Shown here one piece after another: positions 12,911 through 24,800 of a DNA stretch of 64,000 nt. This DNA comes from Leuctra nigra (taxonomy: Eukaryota; Arthropoda; Insecta; Plecoptera; Leuctridae). The stretch lies in assembly GCA_934045905.1 (NCBI GenBank), contig OW203762.1, forward strand, positions 40,215,702 through 40,279,701, in the 5' to 3' direction. How positions within the stretch are numbered: position 1 is the stretch's first letter; the number at the start of each line of letters is the position of its first letter. The notes beneath the pieces were generated by a model, which saw only the letters and a program-made list of their open reading frames with translations, ran no database searches and had not been told where the DNA came from. Position numbers and translations under genes: made by a program.

Positions 12911-15714
12911 AGCAATCCTTGAGAACAGACATTCCACAGCATCCTTCAGACACAGGAGAGATGAAGGAAGAATTTCGAACTTACATGTAGTAATTAAAAG
13001 TGGAGAGAAACCAGTCATTACCAAAATTACATTCCGGATCAGATTTGTCCAAGATTAAACTTTGACCCGAGAATTTTGAATTAAGGAATATAGTCACGCG
13101 TCTCTTAAAAGATAAAAATCGAATAGCTACAGTGAGTGTAAATAATTCTTTATACATATTATCCCCACAAGCGGCATTGAGGGAAGACTGCTAAAATTGA
13201 AATATGGGAGTACGATACCGACGATACGATGTGAATGAACAGGTATTTCATCACGACTTCAGACAGAAGAAAAACATCCGTTTCGCGAAATCAATCATCA
13301 TTCATTCTATCCTTTACTTCGTTACATATCTTTGTTTGAAATTGTTTAATCCCTACAATGTGTAGTTTATTTACTTCCTTTAGGTAAATTATCATTTTTA
13401 GTCCATCCGGATCTAATGTCTATTGTCCATCAACGTAGGAAGATGATATGATAGGCGATCACCTGATTACGTTGAGAATGTAGCACAGCGTCACATGTCT
13501 GGACTAATAAATCTAAAATAACTCAGAGGCGAAAAGTTGACGTATAAAAAAATCTAGTTATTCGGCAAACAAATTGCTGCTCAATCACCGGATTGATTCA
13601 GTAATATATTCTTCAAGTTATACTTATGCTGTTGCATTGAGACAATCACGGAATCACATTCCCTCAAAATGTAGAACAAAATCCCGTTGATAATTGTATC
13701 AAAAGTGCCAAAGTCAGCGTTACTTCGATTTGTAGAGTATGCTCCCGTTACAGATATCAAAATACCTATAATTATAACAGTTGACACAATTATTATATCG
13801 CTACATCGTGTGGTAACTAGCACTCAAATTTCTATACGCATCATGATTTTAGTAGAATCTCCATTACTCACGAAATCTCTCCTAGGAAGTATGTTTTTAG
13901 AAGATCATCACAACAATTATCTATTTATCGGATGTGTAATAGATATAATAATTAAAGAGTGTTTAGAGTTGAATATTTGCTTACTTTTTGTTTCCTTGCT
14001 TGAAACAAACATTCCAATAAACTCGAACATTTGTCATGACTTGTGACATGCTCATCATCAAATTTACCTCATTAATTCTATCTCTCAAGGTTTAAGGCTA
14101 GAGAAGATTTCGAATTGTCATTCAAAATTTGTATGAAGAACAAACACAGTTATAATGCCATTCTGTCATATTGTTCCATGAATTCCCAGATTCAACATGT
14201 TTTTCTCAATAGCCCATTAGTTGAACAAGTGCAGGAATCCAGGGAAAGTTGTACAGATTTATTAAAACAATGGCTTTCGATAAGTACCTCATTCTCGTTA
14301 AAATCTTCACATGTGCGAGGTGCAGAACTTTCATTCATATTTTAATTGCCTACGCTAAGTTCAATTGTATAATTCGAAATCCAACTTCCTTTCGCCATAT
14401 TGGCAGAGGAAGAGAAGAGAATTAATCATAGAGTTGACTCGAATATACCACGGTCTGATATACGGTACTTATTTGTTTGTAAATCGAAAGATATGCAGTC
14501 TGTGGGATTGTGTGTGGAGGGAGACATCAAGTTATCCTGCCCAGATTCAGCCAAGAAGGCAGTAGTAGTGAAAGTTACTTAGACTGACGTAGAATTATAA
14601 CTCATTGAAATACCTACATCATCTCAGATAATATTGCAACAAACGGCCTTGTAAATTGAAGCCCTCAGCGGAAGGCCAAGAAATAAGGAATCATACAAAT
14701 CATGTTCGGCGATGAGGATGTACACACTTGAGACGTTTCAACTTGTATGGAGGGCAAATCCATCACAATTGTACAACAAAACCTTAATTTTACAGAAACT
14801 AATTTTATTTGCAGAGCAATAACATCGAATATTAAAACAAATATTTTTATATTATTTCTGAAGAGATCAGACCAACTTAATTGTCTTAGTTGACGGCTCC
14901 AAATTTTAATAAATAAAATCATTACTGCAACAAATAGAAATGAATCTATCAATAAATCCAGGAAGGATATCGCCTACTCGCAAACAGCAGGAAGAATGAA
15001 GGCGTTCCGTTTAGTTTTCTAATAAAACAAGATAAGATCACTGTACATAATGAATCACACTAGTTATTAGCTTAGTGTTGCATCAATAAGGGAAACGGAA
15101 AGTGCAGAATGCATGCATAAGTGAGTAATGGAATCTGGTTTATTATTACAAATACAAACTAATAATTTCTTACAATACTCGGTTGAATGGAATGTTCAAT
15201 ATTGATACACGCTATTGTTCACGTGCATTGATTGGATCTGGTCATTTGAAAGTAAATAATATGAGAATAATTGTTTAGTAATATCAAGTATTATGTAGGC
15301 ATTTAGAAAAGCCTCGTAATATATTATTATCAATTAACGCATCAGTTCCCCAGTGAATAAGATCCAAATCAGAATGTAATTATTGTTATGTTGCCTAGAC
15401 CAAAGATTAGAACTTATTTATGCTTCTCTCGCATACAATTGGACTGGTTAGAAATATAAATTATAGTTATGTAGCAATTTGAATTGTCAATACGCGATCT
15501 TACTCGTCGCATAAGGGGGTTGAGTCAGAACCATATAATGTAACGTCCAATTTGTTTGCCAGAACCAATCTTTGGGCAGAACTCAATATAACTCGGTAGT
15601 CGGTATTTATGAAGAAGCCAAGCCAAACCCACTGGGTTTCTGATTGATTTGGTTTTTGAAGCCAGCAAATTACGTCCTCTACAAACAAAATAATTTTCAC
15701 AGTTTTTTGATGAA

Positions 15715-15746
<32 letters not shown>

Positions 15747-17610
15747 CTATCCTTTGTCTACCCACCCAATTGATTAATGATTTTAGATCTTGATTTAAGT
15801 TTGTCGTTAGTCATGAGCTGGGATGTTTTAAGCGGAAGCAACATGAATGACTGGGATTTCCTGGACACAATCTTTCGGGCCTTTATCTGCATCCCCTCGG
15901 GTATTTTTTATCGTGTTTTTTTGTATCTTTTTGAGATTATTTTTATTTTCATATATTTTCCTGATTTTTTTTATTTACTTCAATTTTACTTAGTTTTCTT
16001 TAATTTTTTGTAGATTTTTTGGATCTTGTACTTTATTTTTTCACCTTTTTTTATTTAATTCAATTTCACTAATTTTTCTTTAATTTTGGTTAGATTTTGT
16101 ATACCTATTTCATTTATTTTTATTTTCTAATATTTTTCTGTTATTTTTATTTTTTATTTCATTTTATTTAATTATAGGATTTTTTTTAATCTTTTACAAA
16201 ACAATTGTGTTTTCATTATGCATTTCTGAGTCTTACGTATTTCACATATTATTTAGATCACAGTTTCAGTAAGAATGTGGCAGAGGAAGAAAATGTTGGA
16301 GAAAATTTGTTACAATTCTTTTGGGACAAGAATCGGTATTTTCCATGAAAATGTTTTTCGCCTATATTTCCGCCCTGGTTGAATTCTTGTCGCCTAAAAT
16401 TCCTTCGCCTATCTTTCCGTCGCAGCTATATCTTTCCTACAATCAAGATAATAATATGTAGGGAGATCTGCGCTTCAGGCAAATGTACCCTTTCATCATA
16501 ATATGGCAGAAGGTGCTCAACTCAACCAACCGGCCACACCAAGCCCCGTTGCCGACAGACAGACAGACAAACAAGTCTCTCCTTTCAATAAATACGAAAT
16601 TAAACGTAAATATTAATTAATAATATTAATAATAATATTATTGGTTTCACTCAAAAGAAACATAATACATCACAATATGACTAAATTAAGTTTAGTGTAC
16701 CCCCCACCACCCCGCGCACACCCTAATATGATAAGTTGATAAGCCATCTCATTCATGACACAGCAGAAAATATATTCCAATCTTGAAAATCACGCTGGAC
16801 CACGATCCGGACAGGCAGTTTCTGGGTTCGAACGTGGGACTTCTTGAAGCGAGAGTATCAACTACAAAGTAAATGAGCGAGTTTCTCATAATTATGCATC
16901 GAGTGAAGTTTTTAATTAGGTTCGAAAGTTTCAATATGCTTAGGTATTACGTACAGATTTATTTAATTTTACGCTCTATAATATGCATAAATTAAATTAT
17001 ATTCGGTATTGTGTTGAAGTAGACTTATAACTAAGCTAGCTGAATTATACTAAATGCCTTGCTTAAAACCTTATTATTTCGTCTAAGCTATACCCGACCT
17101 ATCCGTGTCTAAGTCGATGAGAACACATCAATCAGATAATCTGAATTAGACCACGTGTGTATAGATTAATCAAGAAGTCCGCAACCCGGAAGTGTGTCAC
17201 AGGTGCCGTGCCGGTGCGTACAAGATTGGGCGGGCTAAGAGAAACTATTCAGTCAAAAACGTCTCTCTTCTCAACCGACTCTTGGGACTGAGTGCTAAGC
17301 TGTGAGAGTGGAACTTGATTGAAACGAAGACTAGACTTTCACAATTTCATACCACACACATAATAATGGGTGATATGGCAATATCATCCAATAATTGCCA
17401 ATGAAGAAGCGTTTTCACACTCTGACCTCTCACCCCACGACAAGTACAATCAAACAGGTATTTCTGCGCAATTGCGGAAGATAAGATCGAACGTCATTAA
17501 AATTCCTGTAACCCATTATGACATTAACCAAACTTTCAAAAAACATTAAACGTACACATCTACATAATATGTAAGCTACTCGTTTATATATGCATATATG
17601 AATGAAAAAG
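12911..17610. other. Gene-free stretch, low-complexity DNA
   Basis: No exon-like frame was recognised. It contains the 31-bp G run (15716-15746), a T-rich tract of diverged ATTTTTATTT-like units (about 15890-16200), a GACA microsatellite (about 16556-16572) and an AAT/TTA patch near 16610-16640. 'TCGCCTA' units at about 16360-16430 resemble the units of the GAGCGAC element at 21-22 kb. Confidence 0.45.
15716..15746 (+). repeat. Poly-G run of 31
   Basis: An uninterrupted run of 31 G on the plus strand, about 20 bp after an ordinary AT-rich tract. Long G runs can form quadruplexes and are error-prone in sequencing, so the exact length is unsafe. Confidence 0.9.
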
Positions 17611-17627
17611 CAAAATAAAAAAGTAAT

Positions 17628-17699
17628 GGGCTCGTCCGGGATTTGAACCCGGGACCTCTCGCACCCTAAGCGAGAATCATACCCCTAGACCAACGAGCC
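17628..17699 (-). tRNA. tRNA-Pro (anticodon AGG)
   Basis: The minus strand reads as a full 72-nt cloverleaf. The acceptor arm GGCTCGT pairs with ACGAGCC, with discriminator C. The D arm contains the A box TGGTCTAGGGG. The anticodon stem CTCGC/GCGAG carries loop TTAGGGT (anticodon AGG). The T arm has box B GGTTCAAATCC. There is no intron, and CCA is not encoded. A T-run just past the 3' end (A-run at about 17616-17621 on plus) is a fitting Pol III terminator. It decodes CCU/CCC/CCA-type proline codons after A34-to-inosine editing. Confidence 0.97.
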
Positions 17700-18814
17700 A
17701 GTTGTGAGTTGGCCGCGAAAAACGACCTTTTATCTTGCCTGCGTAAGTAGAACATGCCAGCGCAACACAGTGGCAAGCTAGAGAACCAACAGTGACGTCA
17801 TGGACAAACGCGCTATTTTCAAATACACAAAGTCAAGTGTCGGACGTCGGTATAGTAGGTCACACATTTTATACATGGTTTTGTGCAATATTAGCTACTT
17901 ACATTATTAGTTTAATGGTTTTTCACTTGAACTCAACTTAATTATTAAGCATTTTTACCTAGTTTACTCGTTTAAATTAAGATTAAATTAGTTACAGTTT
18001 AAATATTTTGTACTGCAATGCCAAACTTAGTTTCAGATCAGAATATAAGGAAAAATTAATTGTTGGTGAATATAAATTATTAAGAAGTATTTAAATTAAA
18101 TTTTAAATTATCTGTCTCTGAATTGTAGGTAATAAATGAAAAAATTTCATTGCATTTTACAATACAATATCTCCTATATAGGTATACCTACCTACCTTAA
18201 ATTTAAATTTAGCAGGACTTAAATTTTAGCAGGAAAAGCGTTTATAAAATTTAAAATTGCAGCTAGTGATGAATCTGGTGGTCACTAAATTCTTCTTGGA
18301 AACTGTGGTTTTGTTCATTATTGACTAGGTATTATTTTCACCAAATTTCCACGGACTAAATTTACATTGTCCGTGTGAATCAGGGTTTTAGTGATCAACG
18401 GGATTGAATTGAATCTGGCGAAATTTCATGATACTTTTAGTGACCAAAAGTTTTTCAAGTTAGCCAATACTGATGGGATTGAAAAGAGATTAAAATTGCA
18501 ATGCAAGTGCACAAGATAACAGGGAATGAGATTGGTCAAGTTAAACGAATAGTATGAATAGTATCAAGTATTGTCTCAATTATGAGTTAGTTTATTTGTA
18601 AGCCTCATAATATATAAATAAACAAGAATATCACCCTTCCCTTCCTTCAAAAAAGTTGAAACGACAAGTCTTAAACTCCACCGTGGTAGGTAATTAATAA
18701 CCTTTCAGAAGGCCCTAAATTATTTAAATAATAGTAACTAATTCCCACCATACTATCAGTAAATGAGTAATTGTTCAATTGAAGTACCTAATAGAGTAGC
18801 ACCAAATTGTTGAC
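17700..18814. other. Spacer between tRNA and ABCB8 3' end
   Basis: AT-rich sequence with no exon. It probably includes the ABCB8 3' UTR on the minus strand; a TTTATT at about 18592 on plus (AATAAA on minus) could be its polyadenylation signal. Confidence 0.4.
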
Positions 18815-21800
18815 CTAACTCCCTCTTTCTCGCTCCTGTTGACGTATAAGGTTCCAATAAAAACCTCTTTGTTTCCTCAGAGAGTCATGCGATCCCATCT
18901 GAGAAGAGAAACAAATCTTACCGATCACGAACGCTTGGAAATATGAATGAAATCAAAGTTCATATAGGGCCCAAACATACGGTCCCTAGGATAAGCCACC
19001 CCCAATAAGCCAATGAATCATATATTGAAGCGGACAATTAATTCAAGGAGAAATATCTTACCTCAACGATGACTCCGTTGTTGAGCACCACAATGAGGTC
19101 GGCATTCTGCACAGTACTCAAGCGGTGTGCAATGACCAGCACTGTTCGGCCGCTTGTTACATTGTCAAGTGCATTCTGCACAGTCTTCTCAGACTCAGCA
19201 TCCAGTGCGCTGCAGCAACAAAAACAATTAGCTATGTATTCTCCACCATGTGATTAATGATTTCAAAATATCAATGTAAAATGCCCACCTTGTTGCTTCA
19301 TCCAGAATCAGTATTGAAGGATTCTTCAGTAGTGCTCTAGCGATGGCAATACGTTGTTTCTGCCCTCCGGATATGGTGACTCCTCTTTCACCCACAATTG
19401 TTTCATAGCCTTCTGGAAAGTTGCGAATGAACTCATCCGCATTTGCTAATTTGGCAACTTCAATAACCTATAAATTATATAATAAATGTACCTACATCAC
19501 TGATATATAACACGTGGATTGCTTATCAATGCTATGCTAGTGAAGTCAACATTTTCTATGTCGCCCGACGCCGCTGTAATAACTTTGTGGATTTGTAACA
19601 AATTATAACGAATGTAACTAAAACATGTTCATTATCTAGTAAACTAATGACTAATGTAATAATTTAGTTGATTGATGTGTTCATTATCTAGTAAACTAAT
19701 GACTAATGTAATGATTTAGATCGTGTTATAAATTGATGACCTTGAAAAGGAACATTTTAGGAACATTTTTCTAATGTATTTTCCACTTCACTGGGATTAA
19801 TGCTTAAGGGATTCAATGCGCAATCCACCTAACGAAGTGGAAGTACATGGAGATCAGTGATCTACACCAAAACAAAAATGTTTTAAATCCTGCAATAGGT
19901 ACAGCAGCTTTTAAGCAAATGGAAACATTAAAATTATGACAGAAAATACGTTGGTAGTAAACTTCACCTGTTGATCAGTTGCATTTGGGCAACCGTATCG
20001 AATGTTTTCCATAATACTGGTAGCAAATAGAACTGGCTCTTGATTAATATATCCAATGATTTGCCCACGAAGCCACGATGGATCTACGTCCCGAACATCA
20101 ACACCATTCACACTTACGGAACCACGGTCAGTGTCATAGAATCTGTCAAATACGGAGGAAACCTTTATTGCAATATAGTAAGTTTATGAAACTTGACTAG
20201 ATAAGGTGTAAAAAACAAACTTTAACTTTTTTCTAATTATTTAAGAACCATACAAGGCAACCAAATTACCTGTCTGTACATTCATAATAATAAACATATG
20301 TCACCCCTTTCCAACAAACCATGTTGAGTCGGGGGGGGGGGGGGGGGGGGATGATATTTTACTACGCCTTCACTTCAGTACCTACTTAAACAAAATCTGG
20401 AAAACTAGTATGAAAATTTGTAAAAATTATTTTAATTATGTCTACAAATTGTTTACAGTTATACCTAAGTAGACGTTTTTCGTACAAAAAATTCTCAATT
20501 TTAAAAATGCAATAAAATGATTCTGAAATTGAATTACCTGACATCTCTTTTGCTACAAGAAATAAAAATAATATTATATAGGGAGGATGAGTGACAGAAC
20601 AAGGTGGAGGCAATTTGTGGAACAATTGGAAGTGGAGGAAGAAGAAGAAGACGAGGAGAAGACGCCAGGCGTGGCCAGCCGGTCTCCAGTAGTCCTGCGG
20701 CCCTAGTGTTGGTGGGAACACCCACCCCCTGACCCATTGTATGGATGGAACCAACGGATAGATTGTTATTATAGGGAGACAATAATTTGCATTTATACAT
20801 ACCGTTCAAGGAGTGCTGCAATTGTAGACTTCCCGTTTCCGGAGGAACCAACTACGGCCACAGTTTTTCCAGCGGGAAGTTCCAAATTGAATTCCTTCAA
20901 CACATTCTTATAGAAAAAGTACAAATTAGTAGGTACTTAAATGTAGGTATACCTTATTTTACAAAAACACAGCAAACTTGGGGACATACCTGTTGTGGTC
21001 TAGTAGGATAGCAAAATGTCACATCCTTAAAGCTGACATTAGCTACAAAAGAATGGAATGGGATTTTCACTCCTCCAGTTAGTGGAATACTAGGTTCCAA
21101 GTTGATGTACTGCAAAAATACAAGAGAGTGAGGGTGCGAGAAAGGAGAGCGCTTAAAAAATTGCAATTTATGTAGGTGTACTGTATGTCAAACAAAACTG
21201 TATGGGTTCTATCCAATAAGAGCGACGCAAAAACAGCGAAAGTAAAATGAGCGAATCAAAAAGAGCGAAACCCATAAGAGCGACAGGCAATAAGAGCGAC
21301 GATCAAAATAAGCGACGGTAAATATAAGCGAAACCCAAAATAGCGACGTCAATATCAGCGACATGGCAATATGAGCGACAGAGGCAATATGAGCGACCGG
21401 CAATATGAGCGACAGGCAATATGAGCGACAGGCAAAATGAGTGACAGGCAATATGAGCAAATACAAACTAACATAGAGTTTCAGATTATACTGAAAATAG
21501 GCAAAAATACCTAAAATGTTGGTACCATATGGTTTAACGCAATGAATTTTCACCGACCTCGATACCTTCACTTTATTCTACTTCCTGATCTTCTTGTGGT
21601 GATGGTCTCTTCATCAAACATTGCGCCAACCTTGATCTTGTATGTTGTTGTATTTCGATTTTGTAATCTTTTTCATTTTCTTCAGAACTATCTTATCTTT
21701 CATGATTGTTTCCATTCGAAGGTACATACTTAGGTGATGCTATAGCGTTCGGCCGTTGGAGCAAATTGAAAGAGAAAATAGTTAATGTTTCACTAAGACT

Positions 21801-24800
21801 CATCTAATATTACTAAGTAACTAACTAAGCAAAGAATGAATAATGAACCAAGATATAACCCTAATTTTTTCTTTTATCTGATCATGATTAATATTCCTAC
21901 CCGGCCTTAGTAGTTTATCTTTGCTTGGTCACAAAGTTTCGTGTATATTTTGTATTTTATTTTCTACCTAGTTTGCCTTGGTTTTAGATTATTTTCAATT
22001 TACCTACTGTAAGTGACAGTCATAAAATAAAACAGACTTTGTATTATTATAGCGATTATTAAACAGATTAATAAAGCGCTCATATATCGGCAGTCGCTCA
22101 TATTCTGTCGCTTAATTTCCTGTCGCTCATGTTGCCTGTCGCTCATTATGCCTGTCGCTCATATTGCCTGTCGCTCATATTTCTTTCGCTCTTATTTCCT
22201 GTCGCTCTTTTGTACCAGTCGCCCAAATGGACTGTCGCTATTATGGTGTCGCTCTTTTGGATTTGCTATTTTGACTGTCGCTCATATTGAGTCGCTCATA
22301 TTGGTGGCTACCAACTGTATGTATTGAAACCTATAAACTTTAAGGCCCATGGTAACATAATTTCTAATTTCTATTAAGCAAAAGTAATTTCTAGAATACC
22401 CCTTTACCCAATGTTTCACCCATTTCATCCCAATCCCATCCCTAATTCTAATATGTGCTCATAAAATCAGGATTTTCAGAATTCAGATAGGTTTTTGAAA
22501 CAATGAATGTAGGTGGCTTACTTCAAACACCCTTGCACCTGCTCCCAAGCCCTTGACCAACTGACCAAACAAGAGAGAGATCTGCGTGAGAGAGCGTTGG
22601 ATGGTCTGCGTTGCTACGAGGAACGACATCAGATCGCCGGCTGACACTTGGTTTGTAGAGAGCAGGTAGCCACCCAGAGACAGAGTTGACAGAACCATGC
22701 CATTCAGCAACAGGTTTGTTCCTCCCTGGAATTCAAATTGATATTAAAATGAAGTTCTGTGGAGTGGGAAGGGATAACAATGATGGATAATGTTTGAAGT
22801 ATGAAGATAAGAAGCAGCTAGTTGTTGAGAGGATGGAGTTTAAACTGGGAAGAGAAAGGCTGTTAAAGCTGGTTCGGTCAGATGAAGAGAATGGGAACCT
22901 AGAGAGTGCCATGGCTGGACGAGTGGGGCAAGGAGGAAGTTGAGAAGGAAACGCCAGACGTGGCCAGTCAGTTTCCAGTTTCCATGAGTCCTGTGAACTA
23001 AGTGATGGTGGAAATACCCACACCCTGACCCTATAATGTGTTGGAACCACGGATGAAGAAGATTATTATTATTTAAAATGTCTACATATATCATCTTCCC
23101 CACTATAGATACATAGATATTGTTCATACCCCAAAATACTCGAGTATCTATATAAAAAACTTGGTTGAAGTAAGGAGCAACCGTTAAATCTGCATTCTAC
23201 GCTAAGATTTAAAAGAGCAGATGGCATTATTGATCAATAGTCAATACTATAGAGTTAAAAAAGATTGTCTGCACCAAATCTACCTGAAAGAGGCCGATTC
23301 CTAATCCAAGGCGTTGATTCAGTCTTCCAGCTTCCTCACTTTCGGCATTGAACATCTCGCATTCTTTACCTTCCATGGCAAAGGCACGAACAGTACGAAT
23401 GTTTCCGATCGCCTCCTCAGCAACTGAAGTTGCTTTGCCCATCTGACAGAATCAAGTGGGATAAGTTTAAGACTAGCTACCAAGATGTAATATTAATACT
23501 TAAATTAGGACCGGTAAGGAAGTTATTTGTACCTGGTTTTGAGAATCTCTTGACAACTTCCTCAAAAAGGAACCAACCAGTGTGGCTGTTACAATCACTG
23601 CTGGCATGATGACTAGCATTCCCAATGCCATATGTGGTGAAATGATGAACAGTGATATGGCACACCCAGCTATCTACAAATAACATAAAATAATAATACT
23701 AATAATAAATAAACACGAGGATGCACCATAAGGAGATGAGATGACACAGCAAAAGAACCGAAGAGACCGAATTAATGGCAGTCAATGTCATCACTCAGTC
23801 AGAACATAATAGCTGCCTGATAATATTCTAGAATAAAATAGAATTAAATTTTCTTTATTTTGCTTTATATCAAAATACGGTACAGGCTGAGGAATAATAC
23901 ATAAAAAGGCATGGCTCACAAAGATTGTGTTCCTCCACCCTGCCTAATAGTGGGTTTGTTCGCCGGGGTGTTCTAACTTGCTCGGAGCAGGTGGAAGTAC
24001 GTCACTGAATATGTTAGGTGCAAGGATTTCGAATCAAAACTCGACAGATAGGTATAAGTAAACTGTCCGTGACGGCTTCCAGTGTGATCTGAGCAGGTTA
24101 CAACACCCCGACGAACAGACCTCTAGTAACAACAACATTACCTACCTAATAAGTAATAACAATAATCATAAATAGTAAATACAATAATATACCTACCTAA
24201 ACAAAATAAACAAAACAATTATCTAGTGGAGCGGTCGCTCCACGCCAGCCAAGTCGTACGGCGCGCGCACACTCTCATTTAAAAAGGCTGGAGCAACCCA
24301 CTTTTACTGTAAGCATCAAAGTGGCATTTTCGGCCTACTGGATCTCAAAATTGGGAAATCTCACATTGTTGCGAAATCTCTTAATTTCGAGCTATGGCCC
24401 ACCCCACCATATATACCAAATTTGGGAACAATATGATATGATGTTTGCGAGCTAGAGGGCCTTGAAAACAGTGAAATTGTACGGCTTTCTTCAGATAATA
24501 ATGATTCAGATTCAGATTCATCTTCCAATAAATTCCGCGGTCTCCGCCACAGCCTAAACGGCTGGGTCGATTGACCCGAAATTTTCACCACATATACAGC
24601 TCGTTTGCCTGATGATACCTTGCCCTTATGAATTTTTTGTGCCGCCATTTTGAAACCGGAAGTGACGTCATATCTCAAAAACGGCTAAACCGATCGGAAC
24701 GAAATTTGCGCCAATCGATTCAGACGGTCCTTTATATGAAATAACAACAGTGAAATTAAAGTTTTCTAATTACTGAAACCGGAAATGATGTCATAGTTTA

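Noticed and set aside
13687..14046. 119-codon plus open frame
   Set aside because: Isoleucine-rich composition is what AT-rich non-coding DNA gives, and a long frame exists on the other strand too. No support for a gene.
21209..21571. 120-codon minus frame rich in SLILPVAHI
   Set aside because: It is a translation of the GAGCGAC repeat units; the periodic peptide follows the DNA repeat.
24361..24678. 105-codon minus frame containing [12 protein letters not shown]
   Set aside because: It overlaps a repeated element with internal copies, has no acceptor consistent with ABCB8, and lies inside an intron.
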